DNA from: Bacillus norwichensis
GTDB lineage: Bacteria; Bacillota; Bacilli; Bacillales; Bacillaceae_C
Assembly (NCBI RefSeq): GCF_014836955.1
Contig: NZ_JACSPV010000002.1
Location: 148,756-212,755 of the forward strand
Direction: 5' to 3'
DNA: 64,000 nucleotides
Shown here: positions 7,933 through 16,648 of the stretch, one piece after another
How the letters are laid out: each line of letters begins with the position of its first letter
Numbering within the stretch: position 1 is the stretch's first letter
Program-made: the position numbers and the translations under genes
Notes under the pieces: generated by a model
Seen by the model: the letters and a program-made list of their open reading frames with translations, nothing else
Told to the model about the DNA's origin: nothing
Databases searched by the model: none

Positions 7933-8835
7933 TTGGAATTGATAGGAATTTCGGATTGTTGTCATTACTTTAGCGGTGCAGTCAATATAGGATATGTAAA
8001 CAAAGAAGGACAAGGGCTGCTCATTGATTCTGGTATTGACAAAGGCACCGCAAAAAAAGTATTAAAAATACTGAAAGAGCATCAGCTTCCCATTGATCAT
8101 GTCATCCTTACTCATGCACATACCGATCATTATGGAGGAGCTTCCTATTTACAGAAAGAGCTCTCGGTAAAATTACATGCACCACAGCTGGAAGCAGCTA
8201 TTATGGAACATCCTATTCTTGAGCCGATTTATTTGTGGAATGGGGCAGTACCGATTAAAAAGTTAAGAAACAAGTTTTTAGAGGGGGAACCAGTGATCAT
8301 TGATGAGTTCCTCGTTGAAGGGCAACAGGAATTGGGATCATTCCATTTTGAGGCGGTTCATTTGCCGGGGCACAGCTATTCGCAGATGGGAATTATAATA
8401 GATGGAATCTTGTATGGAGCAGACAGTTATTTCGGTACTAAGGTTCTTGAGAAACACAAGGTTCCTTTTATCGTCGATGCTGGTGCGACAATCAGCTCGC
8501 TTGAAAAATTAAAAAGCTTAACCTTGCAGGGAGCACTTCCTGGGCATGGTGATTATGAAACTGCATTTGATGGGACGATTCAGGCCAACATTGATTGTCA
8601 TAACAACATCAAGCTTTTTCTTTTAAATCATATTAAATCATCTACAGATGGCATATCAATGGAAGCTTTAATGAAAAGAATGTTTGATCACTTTGGATTA
8701 AAGGCACGCGAAATCGGCCAATGGCTGCTTTATAGAACTTCTTTTACTGCATACATATCTTCACTTATAGAAGACGGGACAGTGGCAATCTCGGTAAATG
8801 AATATACGCTATGGTTGAAAGGGGAACCGCTTTAA
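7933..8835 (+). CDS. MBL-fold metallohydrolase
   Basis: 300 residues with the metallo-beta-lactamase zinc motif THAHTDH (H61, H63, D65, H66) and later H in LPGHSYSQ and LPGHGDYE that complete the dinuclear metal site. TTG start with GGAAGG about 11 bases upstream. A C-terminal region after residue 215 resembles the winged-helix-like tail found in several MBL hydrolases of the glyoxalase II/lactamase B2 group. Cytosolic; the substrate cannot be read from sequence. Convergent with yjcF. Confidence 0.88.
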   Translation: MELIGISDCCHYFSGAVNIGYVNKEGQGLLIDSGIDKGTAKKVLKILKEHQLPIDHVILTHAHTDHYGGASYLQKELSVKLHAPQLEAAIMEHPILEPIYLWNGAVPIKKLRNKFLEGEPVIIDEFLVEGQQELGSFHFEAVHLPGHSYSQMGIIIDGILYGADSYFGTKVLEKHKVPFIVDAGATISSLEKLKSLTLQGALPGHGDYETAFDGTIQANIDCHNNIKLFLLNHIKSSTDGISMEALMKRMFDHFGLKAREIGQWLLYRTSFTAYISSLIEDGTVAISVNEYTLWLKGEPL

Positions 8836-8979
8836 GATTTCATTCGAAACCTTAAAGGGATTTCTTTTCAGCTGTATTCATGACTGTTAAAAAGCAAATA
8901 GCGCCCTGTTGCAAGGTCACAAGCCGATTCCCTTTAATTTGAAGGCGAGCCTTCTGGGAATCGTCTTGTTCTTTCCTAG

Positions 8980-9429
8980 CTAAACAGAGCGTTTTGTCAT
9001 TTCTTGTTCCAGTCTCTTTATCATTTTCCGGTGGGGGATACCAGCATCGAGAAATTCGTCCGATACGACGGCGTATCCAAGTTTCTCATAAAATGGTACA
9101 GCATAAGATTGAGCATTTAGAACAAGTTCCTCGACGGGAAGTTTCTTTGCATAATCCTCAATTTCCACCATTATTTGGATGCCTGCCCCTTTGCCTCGAT
9201 AATCGGGGAGAATACAAACTCTTTCCACTTTTCCCTTGCCATCAAGTATCCGGAATCTGCCCGCGCCTGCTGGCTCTTCCCCATCGTAAAGCACGAAGTG
9301 GGCAGAGTTGTTTTCATGTTCGTCGATTTCGATTTCTACTGGAACTTTTTGTTCCTCGACAAACACTTTTTTTCGAATGCTGAATGCGTCTTGAATCTGA
9401 TCGTCTGTTCCGGCATGAATGACTTTCAT
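8980..9429 (-). CDS. yjcF: GNAT acetyltransferase YjcF
   Basis: 149-residue acetyltransferase. RVCILPDYRGKGAGIQI is the acetyl-CoA-binding motif A (R/Q-x-x-G-x-G/A), and SYAVPFYEKLGY is motif B. Early IRKKVFVEEQKVP is typical of the YjcF/ElaA-like branch. The ATG directly follows the yjcG stop codon (TAAATG), so the two are co-translated. Substrate unknown. Same order as in B. subtilis (yjcF beside yjcG). Confidence 0.88.
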   Translation of the reverse strand: MKVIHAGTDDQIQDAFSIRKKVFVEEQKVPVEIEIDEHENNSAHFVLYDGEEPAGAGRFRILDGKGKVERVCILPDYRGKGAGIQIMVEIEDYAKKLPVEELVLNAQSYAVPFYEKLGYAVVSDEFLDAGIPHRKMIKRLEQEMTKRSV

Positions 9430-9945
9430 TTATTGGGGATCCTTTCCTAGGCGAAAAGTTTCATAAACAGTCCATGAACCATTTTCAAGCTGATATAAGA
9501 GATGGTATCGGTCAATCGTTTCCTCATGTTCAATCCCAAGCATCCTTAGTTGGCCATACACATCAGAATGCTCATCGTTTGATAGATTTTGAGCGATAGT
9601 AATATGAGGAACAAAAGGATGCTCCGGCTTGTCACCTGGCAAGGAAGCGTACAAATCTTCATAAAGCCCCTCTAATTGTGGCGTTTTTTCAGTCTTTAAA
9701 TGAATAGTGTTGTTGATGGGCTGAAACGAACTCACTTTTCTGATATTTAGAACAAACGGTTCATATTTTTTTGCTATCGCTTCCAATTTTTCTGTAATGG
9801 AATGGGCATCTACTTCTGTTTCAAAAGCTGCCTTCAATGTCAGATGAGGAGGAATCAGCGCATAATGGGGGTCATACCTTTTCCGATAGGAATTTGCCAA
9901 GTCCTGCAACGTTTTAGAGGGGAATATAACAATCCCATATTTCAT
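9430..9945 (-). CDS. yjcG: 2H phosphoesterase superfamily protein YjcG
   Basis: 171 residues with two H-x-T motifs, [10 protein letters not shown] and [10 protein letters not shown], the catalytic pair of the 2H phosphoesterase/2'-5' RNA ligase-like superfamily. The family acts on 2',3'-cyclic or 2'-5' phosphodiester bonds; the real substrate of YjcG is unknown. AGGGAGG precedes the ATG. First gene of a two-gene operon with yjcF. Confidence 0.92.
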   Translation of the reverse strand: MKYGIVIFPSKTLQDLANSYRKRYDPHYALIPPHLTLKAAFETEVDAHSITEKLEAIAKKYEPFVLNIRKVSSFQPINNTIHLKTEKTPQLEGLYEDLYASLPGDKPEHPFVPHITIAQNLSNDEHSDVYGQLRMLGIEHEETIDRYHLLYQLENGSWTVYETFRLGKDPQ

Positions 9946-10224
9946 TTTTCTAACCTCCCTAATAAGAAATTAATTGAAAACTTCTATATCTTATTACTAT
10001 AACATAACTTTGCCAGCTTTTCCTATAGGACATAGGAAGCTTAGCATTAAAAAGCGCCTGTGTATCAAGGAGTCGGGGCTTGATGTATATTTAACACCAA
10101 TTTTATTCCAAGATGCATGATAAATCACTTAACAGCGCCTTTATGGAAAGACAAATATGTATGAACCAAATCAATAAAATTTTATGTGAAAAAGAGCTCA
10201 ATAGCAATGACCTCCATTTTCAAG

Positions 10225-10311
10225 CTATTTCTCTTTCTTGGTATTATTAAAAACAACGATAATAGCAGTAGCCATAGCGACAAAAATAGCTATCCAAAGT
10301 GGGGTACTCAT
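10225..10311 (-). CDS. 28-residue single-span membrane peptide
   Basis: ATG with GGGAGG at 7 bases spacing encodes MSTPLWIAIFVAMATAIIVV followed by a short basic tail. One hydrophobic helix spans nearly the whole peptide. The strong ribosome binding site is the main support. Family unknown; could be a membrane regulator peptide or toxin-like peptide (inference only). Confidence 0.5.
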   Translation of the reverse strand: MSTPLWIAIFVAMATAIIVVFNNTKKEK

Positions 10312-10563
10312 TCAATGACCTCCCAATATTGATTTACCAATTAATACGCTGCAACAGATAAAAAGTTTCATCGTAACGTTAAATTCTAGTAAAGAAAAGT
10401 TCACATTTTTCGAATCAACAGAAAGGTATGTTAATAAGCTTAGATCAGTATTGAATCTCATTCAATCAATCCAACGAAAGCAGTTAGCTTACAGAAGAAA
10501 AGAGATTTTTGGGAGAGTTATTTTTTATGGACAAATATTGAAGGAGAGGTTATTTTTGAACAA

Positions 10564-10719
10564 TCACTTGAAATACCATAGGTAGAGAAATATGATTCCA
10601 ATCATAATCCAAATAATCGCTCCCAGTTTATTCGAATGATTCTTTTTCACCTTATTTACAATAAAAGTTAGTAATGTACCAATGAATAAAAGTAAAACTA
10701 GAATTGTAAAATCATCCAT
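10564..10719 (-). CDS. 51-residue two-span membrane peptide
   Basis: Encodes two hydrophobic helices (residues about 5-20 and 33-50) joined by a basic KVKKNHSNK loop. GGTGGGTGG lies just before the ATG. Same strand as the 28-residue peptide downstream. No family recognised. Confidence 0.5.
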   Translation of the reverse strand: MDDFTILVLLLFIGTLLTFIVNKVKKNHSNKLGAIIWIMIGIIFLYLWYFK

Positions 10720-10870
10720 GACCACCCACCGTTCTTTTTAATAATAAGCCTCGGTATTGTATAGAACATAAGTTAACCAGAGAATATTTAAAATAACTAA
10801 AAATTCTAATTTCAGGTAAGCGGCTGCATAGTAAAAAAGACTTTAAAATAAGGGCTTGAATAAGGATTTT

Positions 10871-10897
10871 AGCACCTATCTAATTGGATAGGTGCTT
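10871..10897. terminator. Hairpin AGCACCTATC/GGATAGGTGCT
   Basis: Ten-pair stem with a 5-base loop followed by TTTA; works best as a plus-strand terminator although no plus-strand gene lies before it. The rest of 9946-10962 shows nothing further beyond the two peptides above. Confidence 0.55.
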
Positions 10898-10962
10898 TAT
10901 CGTATGGCTCTAATTGTTTTTAATTGTTAATATAATTTTATAAATGATTGAAGGTGGGGTCT

Positions 10963-11208
10963 ATGTCTAGAGAAAAATTAAAAATGGTATCTTTCATTTG
11001 TCTTATACTGTGTATTGTAATTTGGATTCCAAATCTAGTTTTTCAAGTTGCGAGCCCATTGTGGATTTTGACATATCTTATAGCTGCTATTGGGATGGCT
11101 TTTGCAATTATTAGCAAGAGTTTCTGGCTGGCTTTTTTCAATTTACTCATGTGTTTTAGTTTCTTTATTTTGATGGCTCTTGGATATTATATAAGTTCAA
11201 GAGTTTGA
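10963..11208 (+). CDS. Small three-span membrane protein, paralogue of the gene at 20912
   Basis: 81 residues, three hydrophobic helices. WIPNLVFQVASPLWILTYLIA aligns with WVPNIMFQEASSLWLYTFVVA in the protein at 20912; both then share a KS...L....N......SFF...GY pattern. The ATG at 10963 has AAGGTGGGG upstream; a TATAAT box lies at 10931-10936. Unknown family, probably a short-range paralogue pair in this genome. Confidence 0.7.
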   Translation: MSREKLKMVSFICLILCIVIWIPNLVFQVASPLWILTYLIAAIGMAFAIISKSFWLAFFNLLMCFSFFILMALGYYISSRV

Positions 11209-11648
11209 AGGCTTTGGGAAATGGTCGCTCTATCACCGATTGTGGTCAATGGTTTTGTTTATATTCTGAGCAGGGCTTTCTTTTATTGTGCCCTAATGAT
11301 ATAATTAATTGAAATGCTTAACGAATGAACTTGAAATATCATAGATGAAATAAATTTTTGGCGTTCTTGATTATTTATAATGAAGAACTTAATCACACTG
11401 GATCGACTTCGGAGTCGTAAGGATGTATGAGAGGTAGGGCTTACGTCGTTTAGGTTTTAAAAAGAGGAATACTACCGCGGCAATTTGTCTTGAGATATAC
11501 AGTAATAGCAAGTTTTTATATATTCGTAAGTATTAAAGTCATCATTGTATGATGGCTTTTTTTGCTAAAAAGAAACGAAGACATAGCATAAGATACATGT
11601 TGAAGCAGTGTTTAGTTGTAATGGAGTTAATCGTTATGACCTTCTAAT
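11209..11648 (+). other. Gene-free stretch with possible leader-like structure and a terminator
   Basis: No convincing reading frame. The part 11390-11510 has CGAC/GTCG and other short stems and an ACTACCGCGGC string that recalls a T-box but lacks the rest of that motif. A clear terminator, GTCATCAT/ATGATGGC plus a T run, lies at 11537-11566, so some short plus-strand transcript may end there. Confidence 0.4.
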
Positions 11649-11766
11649 TTTTTATTTAGTAGAAGTCTCCCACTTTAGTAAGTGGTGAATGTGTATTGGT
11701 ATTCTATTTAGTAGGGGTTCAATCCCCGGCTGAATATAGTTAAATCCACCAAAGCGCATTTGATTT
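11649..11766 (+). repeat. Dispersed structured repeat, copy B (shortened)
   Basis: Module 1 is present (AGTAGAAGTCTCCCACTT, AAGTGGTGA, GGGGTTCAATCCCC, GCTGAATATAGTTAAA). Most of module 2 is missing: the copy jumps to the end CCACCAAAGCGCATTTGA. It abuts the tatA promoter, whose TTGACA starts two bases later. Confidence 0.8.
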
Positions 11767-11767
11767 G

Positions 11768-11815
11768 TTGACAAACGCTTACTGCTTGCATATCAAATAG
11801 TGGCTTTCCTATAAT
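11768..11815 (+). promoter_or_regulatory. Promoter region of tatA
   Basis: TTGACA (11768-11773) with a 17-base spacer to TATCAA (11791-11796), and a second option TTGCAT (11786-11791) with 18 bases to TATAAT (11810-11815). Either could serve. Confidence 0.5.
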
Positions 11816-11841
11816 ATAGGTAACAAAGGAGTTGTGTTTTT

Positions 11842-12015
11842 ATGAGACCAGGTATTGGTAGTATCATTATTATTGCTATTGCCGCTGTAATTATTTTTGG
11901 TCCTAACAAATTACCTGAACTAGGAAAAGCATTAGGAAGCAGTTTGAAAGAATTTAAAAAAGCTACCCAAGGTTTAGCAAATGAAGATGACACTGAAAAG
12001 AATGATCTCTCATAA
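11842..12015 (+). CDS. tatA: TatA-type twin-arginine translocase subunit
   Basis: 57 residues: an N-terminal hydrophobic helix, the hinge FGPNKLPELGKALG that is diagnostic of TatA/TatE, an amphipathic helix SLKEFKKATQGL and an acidic tail. TatA oligomers form the channel through which TatC-delivered folded proteins pass. No tatC is nearby, so it must work with a TatC from elsewhere, or serve a special substrate. ACAAAGGAG precedes the ATG. It leads a group of small membrane or exported proteins ending in a DedA protein. Confidence 0.92.
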   Translation: MRPGIGSIIIIAIAAVIIFGPNKLPELGKALGSSLKEFKKATQGLANEDDTEKNDLS

Positions 12016-12068
12016 AGCTAGGTGAAACATCTGTTAATCATGCTTTAGTCTTAAAGGAGGACAAAATA

Positions 12069-12422
12069 ATGCGAAAAAAATTACGTGATTTATTGTTATT
12101 GATCCTCCTATCTATTTTGATTGTTGGCCAGTTTGAAACATCAACTTTTCATCATGAGGCTGACTTCAATGAAGTTACTATTTCCTCTATTAATCATATC
12201 CTTGATTTAGATGCCACTCATTTCACAACGCATTCACATCTGTCTATTAAAAATAAGAATAAGAACAAGAACCAAGGACTGGATAATTCATATCTTACTC
12301 CTCTCTTTATGCATGCTCCGATAATTCCCTATAATAAATACCAACCTAATGCGTTTTCTCATAAAACTAAAATGGCTGGTTTTTTCAGTGCGCGAAAGTA
12401 CCAATCTAATTATCTCTCCTAA
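12069..12422 (+). CDS. Exported or membrane-anchored histidine-containing protein, unknown
   Basis: 117 residues. The N-terminus is a basic start plus a hydrophobic LLLLILLSILIVG segment without a clear cleavage site. The outer part has FHHE, THFTTHSHL and an NKNKNKN run, then a Tyr/Pro-rich end. AAAGGAGG precedes the ATG. It lies 53 bases after tatA. I do not recognise the family. The clustered His residues could bind metal (inference). Confidence 0.6.
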   Translation: MRKKLRDLLLLILLSILIVGQFETSTFHHEADFNEVTISSINHILDLDATHFTTHSHLSIKNKNKNKNQGLDNSYLTPLFMHAPIIPYNKYQPNAFSHKTKMAGFFSARKYQSNYLS

Positions 12423-12525
12423 TATCGTTATGATCCCATATGCAAACGACCATTCCTTTAATGATTGAAAAGTTAAGGGTGTTTTGTAATGGATTTTTTA
12501 ATAGAAGGAAAAGGAGATTAATTAA

Positions 12526-12684
12526 ATGAAAAAACCAGAGAAATCACATTGGAGACAATCACTTGAATGTTATTTCTTTATTTTGATTTTATTATTATTG
12601 TTTTTTAGCATAATGATTATTTGTGCAGAATTTATTGGAGGGGGACTAGATATCCTAAAATACTTCAAGATAACGCATGAATAA
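12526..12684 (+). CDS. 52-residue single-span membrane protein
   Basis: Short polar start (KKPEKSHWRQSLE), a strongly hydrophobic helix (residues about 17-38) and a short tail. AAGGAG precedes the ATG. Lies between the His-containing protein and the DedA gene on the same strand; a shared transcript is likely. Function unknown. Confidence 0.6.
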   Translation: MKKPEKSHWRQSLECYFFILILLLLFFSIMIICAEFIGGGLDILKYFKITHE

Positions 12685-12753
12685 ATTGACTTCGCGATGC
12701 TTATGTTCACTACTAAGTTGTTCATTCAATAATATGAAATCAGGGGTACATCT

Positions 12754-13410
12754 ATGAAAATCATGATGTTTGTAGTTGATTTTATTATCAATATTGATAA
12801 GCACCTAATCGATATTATTCAGATATTTGATTTATGGTCTTATGCAATATTATTTCTAATTATATTTGTTGAGACAGGGATGGTTATTTTTCCATTCTTA
12901 CCAGGCGATTCTTTACTTTTTGCCAGCGGTGCTTTTGCGGCCGCAGGCGCTTTTAATATAGTCCTTCTCATTTTTTTGTTTTTTACAGCGGCTGTTTTGG
13001 GAGATACTGTTAATTATCATATTGGTAAGATGTGTGGCAGGTCTATCTCTCCAGAAAGCTTGATAGGAAGGGTCATTAATCAAGATAAATTGGAAAAAGC
13101 AGAGCTGTTCTTTAATAAACATGGTGGAAAAACGATTGTGATTGCTCGCTTTATTCCGTTCATTCGGACTTTCGCACCATTTGTTGCAGGGGCAAGCCGT
13201 ATGAATTACCGATATTTTATTGCTTATAATGTTGGGGGAGCAGCTATATGGGTGCTGGTGTGCACGATTACAGGCTATTTATTTGGTAACTTGCCAATAG
13301 TTCAGAAGAATTTTTCGGCCTTTCTTTTAGCGATTATTTTCGTGTCATTATTACCAGCATTAATTAGCTACTTAAAAAGTAAATTTAATCAATTGAAAAG
13401 TACTCACTGA
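12754..13410 (+). CDS. DedA family membrane protein (SNARE-associated/VTT domain)
   Basis: 218 residues with several membrane spans. FVETGMVIFPFLPGDSLLFASG, the GDTVNYHIGKMCG segment and the FIPFIRTFAPFVAGASRM block with basic/acidic residues in membrane are the DedA signature. The family includes lipid carrier flippases and proton-linked transporters (UptA acts on undecaprenyl phosphate). Which lipid this one handles is unknown. It follows tatA and two small proteins on the same strand. Confidence 0.9.
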   Translation: MKIMMFVVDFIINIDKHLIDIIQIFDLWSYAILFLIIFVETGMVIFPFLPGDSLLFASGAFAAAGAFNIVLLIFLFFTAAVLGDTVNYHIGKMCGRSISPESLIGRVINQDKLEKAELFFNKHGGKTIVIARFIPFIRTFAPFVAGASRMNYRYFIAYNVGGAAIWVLVCTITGYLFGNLPIVQKNFSAFLLAIIFVSLLPALISYLKSKFNQLKSTH

Positions 13411-13482
13411 TGTTGTTGTGAAATCTGACCGCAGTTTAAAAAAGGCTTTTAATCGGTAACACTTAATTCTGAGAGGAAAAAA

Positions 13483-13932
13483 ATGAAAAATAAAACAGTA
13501 AACTTCTTGAATTCGGCTATTCACTATTGCATCTTAGTGGAAAATTTAAACTCCAATCAGGAAACAGACAAATTAAAAAGTCTAGTTATTTCTCTAATGG
13601 ACTTATATTCCAAAGCCCTGCTTCTTCCCGATGTTGAACCTGAAAATGCAGCTTTACATGAATTTAATATTTCACTTCCCCAAGTTAACTTCGAACAATA
13701 CGAGTATTACTGGGAGGTCTTTAACCCATATAACTTTGAAGCGCCAGTGTGTAACAGCTTGTCGGATGATGTCTTAAATATTTACAAGGATGTTAAAGAA
13801 GGAATCCTATTGTTTGAACGAAAAAAGCAAAAAGAGGCGATCTGGCATTGGAAATTTCAATTCCAAACACACTGGGGCGGTCATGCTGTGGACGCCATAA
13901 GAGCGTTACATTCAGCCAATATAGCTGAATAA
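13483..13932 (+). CDS. DUF5063-like protein
   Basis: 149 residues, soluble, mostly helical. LLPDVEPENA, DVKEGILLFE and the C-terminal AIWHWKFQFQTHWGGHAVDAI block match DUF5063 as I recall it. GAGAGGAAAAA precedes the ATG. Function unknown; no catalytic motif is evident. Confidence 0.7.
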   Translation: MKNKTVNFLNSAIHYCILVENLNSNQETDKLKSLVISLMDLYSKALLLPDVEPENAALHEFNISLPQVNFEQYEYYWEVFNPYNFEAPVCNSLSDDVLNIYKDVKEGILLFERKKQKEAIWHWKFQFQTHWGGHAVDAIRALHSANIAE

Positions 13933-14097
13933 TGACAAGGGGGAATAACCGAAACACGGATTATATCGATGATGTTAAAGCAGGTCAAAATGTTATAAGT
14001 GGGATGAAATTGTTCTATTTTTGAACGGGATAAAAGAGGAAATGTCTGATAGATTGAGTTTGAAACAATAGACGAAGAAAAATATGTAGATTAAAAC

Positions 14098-14125
14098 AAG
14101 CCCGGTATTCTGCCGGGCTTTATTA
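14098..14125. terminator. Bidirectional terminator
   Basis: AGCCCGG/CCGGGCT stem with a 6-7 base loop, A-rich before and T-rich after, between the convergent DUF5063 gene and yjcH. The 165 bases before it show no gene. Confidence 0.85.
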
Positions 14126-14176
14126 TTTATCTGCCGATAGTAATAACGATATATACTGAAATAAAATTCGAATAGC

Positions 14177-14899
14177 CTAGCGGGGGAACATCATTGATAA
14201 TGCTCGTTTAACGTCCGGCTGCCAGGATTTCCAAGAGTGCCCACCATCAATTTCTTCATAAAAGGAATCAAATCCTTTTTCCTCAAACGCTTGGTGCAGC
14301 TCACGGTTTGGTGTTAAAAAGTCTTCCACACGTTCCGGTGAAAATTTGATTTCATTTTCTCTATTGCCGATTACATGATAAACGTCCAATAGATCAGGCG
14401 TTTTATGGGAGCGGACGGTGGCAAGCACTTCATCATTTACATAAGGAGAATGTAAAATTACTTTCCCGAAAGTATGCGGATATTCAATTGCTGTCATTAA
14501 GGAAACAGTCGCAGCAAGGCTGTCTCCCATAAGGGATCGGCATTTTCCAACACCACCGGTAGGATATTGCGTTTCCAGCCACGGAACAAGCTCATGTGCC
14601 AAAAACCTTATGTATGATTCATTCTGCTCGCCATCTGGATGATACTTATTCCGACGGTCTTTCACATTTTTATAAGGGATGCCGACGATAACCAGATTTT
14701 CAATTTTTTCCTCAGCGATAAGCTCATCAGCAAACCTTGCCAGCCTGCCCATCTGGAAATAATCTTTTCCGTCTTGAACAATCAACAGAGAGTATTTGTA
14801 TAGTGGTGAATATCCAGCAGGCAGATAAATTAATAAGCTTATCATCTCATTCAGTTCTTGACTTGTAAATTCCATTTCTTTAATAGTTCCTTGGCGCAT
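14177..14899 (-). CDS. yjcH: Esterase-like alpha/beta hydrolase YjcH
   Basis: 240 residues of the enterochelin-esterase/esterase D group. LLIVQDGKDYF is the oxyanion region; the nucleophile is in RSLMGDSLAA (G-x-S variant) and the C-terminal GGHSWKSW holds the catalytic His. AAAGGAGG lies 10 bases before the ATG. B. subtilis has yjcH a few genes from yjcG, so the locus is conserved with an insertion of accessory genes between. Substrate unknown. Confidence 0.88.
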   Translation of the reverse strand: MRQGTIKEMEFTSQELNEMISLLIYLPAGYSPLYKYSLLIVQDGKDYFQMGRLARFADELIAEEKIENLVIVGIPYKNVKDRRNKYHPDGEQNESYIRFLAHELVPWLETQYPTGGVGKCRSLMGDSLAATVSLMTAIEYPHTFGKVILHSPYVNDEVLATVRSHKTPDLLDVYHVIGNRENEIKFSPERVEDFLTPNRELHQAFEEKGFDSFYEEIDGGHSWKSWQPDVKRALSMMFPR

Positions 14900-15086
14900 C
14901 CCAATGCCGTCCTCCTTTTGAATAGGTTGTCTGGTCTTATTGTATCATACGAACAATTCAGAGGTTAAAAACCAGGTTTGTATTCTTTTAATAGGGAAAG
15001 GATAGAAATAGTGATACGACAAGTGTTTAGAGCTTGTAAAAAAGGCTGTCTAACCTGGATTGCATCAAAAAGAAGGAGGATTTTAA

Positions 15087-16091
15087 ATGACTAGAAAATT
15101 TCTAGCTGAAATCGCATTTATGTTCATGCTCTCATTAGTACTGGCAGCTTGCGGTGGAGGAAACGATAAAAGCAAGGACAAAGCGGGAGAAGGCGAAAAG
15201 GGGAAGGGATATGGTGTAAAAGATATTAAAATAGCTACTGGGGGGACAGGTGGTACCTATTATCCACTCGGAGGAGACCTTGCCAATTTCATTCAGAAGG
15301 CTACAGGGGTTGAGACGAATGCGGTCACTTCCGGCGCATCTACTGAAAATCTGGCAATGATCAAAAAGGGAGAAGCAGAAGTTGCCTTTACTCAGACGGA
15401 CATCGCTACATATGCGGTTGAAGGAACTAACATGTTTAAAGAAAAAGTGGACAACATCAAAGGAATGGGAGGGCTGTATCCAGAAACAATCCAACTGGTC
15501 ACAACAGAAAAATCTGGAATTCACTCAGTAGAGGATTTAAAGGGAAAGAAGGTTTCTGTTGGAGAATCTGAGTCGGGAACACTTGCCAATGCGGAACAAA
15601 TTCTTGAAATGTATGGATTGTCTCTTGATGATGTAAAAGCCCATGACTTATCTTTTGATGATTCCATGGCTGGAATGCAGGACGGTACAATTGATGCTGC
15701 TTTTATAACTGCATCAACACCTACAGGTGCAGTGGAAGGTTTATCCGCAACTGAAAAAGTTGTCATTGTCCCAATTGATCAAGATAAGATCACTGCTTTG
15801 ATTGAAAAATATCCTTATTATTCTAAGGAAACAATCAAAAAAGGAACATATGATGCAAAAAATGACATTCATACAGTAGCAGTCCAGGCCATGCTTGTTG
15901 TTAAGTCGGATTTATCAGATGATCTTGTCTATGAAATGACAAAAGCCATTTACGAGAATAGAGATAAAATCAGTCATGAAAAAGGGAAGCAAATCAATGT
16001 TGAACAAGCATTGAATGGAATGACCATCGACCTTCATCCAGGTGCAAAAAAATACTTTGATGAAAAAGGTATTACTACAGGGACTAAGTAG
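15087..16091 (+). CDS. TAXI-family TRAP transporter solute-binding lipoprotein
   Basis: 334 residues with a lipoprotein signal (LVLAAC, lipid on Cys22), a Lys/Gly-rich linker, and the TAXI start IKIATGGTGGTYYPLGG. TAXI proteins are extracellular binding proteins of TRAP transporters for organic acids such as glutamate. The membrane subunit that normally follows is absent here: the next genes are phage remnants, so the protein is an orphan or lost its partner by rearrangement. AAGGAGG precedes the ATG. Confidence 0.9.
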   Translation: MTRKFLAEIAFMFMLSLVLAACGGGNDKSKDKAGEGEKGKGYGVKDIKIATGGTGGTYYPLGGDLANFIQKATGVETNAVTSGASTENLAMIKKGEAEVAFTQTDIATYAVEGTNMFKEKVDNIKGMGGLYPETIQLVTTEKSGIHSVEDLKGKKVSVGESESGTLANAEQILEMYGLSLDDVKAHDLSFDDSMAGMQDGTIDAAFITASTPTGAVEGLSATEKVVIVPIDQDKITALIEKYPYYSKETIKKGTYDAKNDIHTVAVQAMLVVKSDLSDDLVYEMTKAIYENRDKISHEKGKQINVEQALNGMTIDLHPGAKKYFDEKGITTGTK

Positions 16092-16178
16092 CGGAAATGA
16101 GTGCGGAGAATAAGGGGATGCCTCCTTCGAAGACGAAAAGGATAATAAAAACCATCTAATATCAACATTGCTTAAGAG

Positions 16179-16484
16179 ATGCTGAGAAAGGAGTTTAAGA
16201 AGGCTAAGAATCTCGGTGGTGTGAAGGTTGCAGAAGATACTGGTGTCACTCGCTTCCGTTCCCTCTTAATCTATCGAGCAACTGTTGAAGAAGATCGGAA
16301 GAAGCTTTGGAATAACAAAGAAGCTTGGAGATCACTGAATGTGGTAAATGGACCTGATCTCATTGATAAAGTGTTAAAGGCAGGAGAGAAAAAGGCCATT
16401 ATCGACAAAATCGATGAAATTAGTGGCTATAACGACGAAACGGATGAAATCATAAAAAACTCTTCGGTGCAGAAGGAAAGATAA
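16179..16484 (+). CDS. Phage tail assembly chaperone remnant with -1 frameshift site
   Basis: Zero-frame product of 101 residues; LLIYRATVEEDRKKLW and DKVLKAGEKKAIIDKIDEISGY resemble XkdN-type tail chaperones. The slippery heptamer A_AAA_AAC at 16454-16460 is in the correct phase (ATA AAA AAC). A -1 shift there continues for 55 codons (LFGAEGKITLLHEIFQRTG ... EERQAIK) to a TGA at 16625-16627, giving the long form. This gene arrangement just before the tape-measure gene is standard for tailed phages. No good ribosome site precedes the ATG, so the 5' end may be truncated by the prophage deletion. Confidence 0.75.
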   Translation: MLRKEFKKAKNLGGVKVAEDTGVTRFRSLLIYRATVEEDRKKLWNNKEAWRSLNVVNGPDLIDKVLKAGEKKAIIDKIDEISGYNDETDEIIKNSSVQKER

Positions 16485-16648
16485 CCCTCCTGCATGAGAT
16501 TTTTCAACGAACGGGTAAACTCCCCGACGAAATTATGAGCAAACCGGAGGGCATACAAAAGTTTGCTCTTTTATCGATGCAAGAGCAGTTAAAACGAGAA
16601 CATGAAGAACGCCAAGCGATAAAATGACAATCGAAGGGAGGGAAGTAG

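Noticed and set aside
11390..11510. T-box or other riboswitch
   Set aside because: ACTACCGCGGC recalls the T-box bulge, but no stem I, specifier or amino-acid gene follows.
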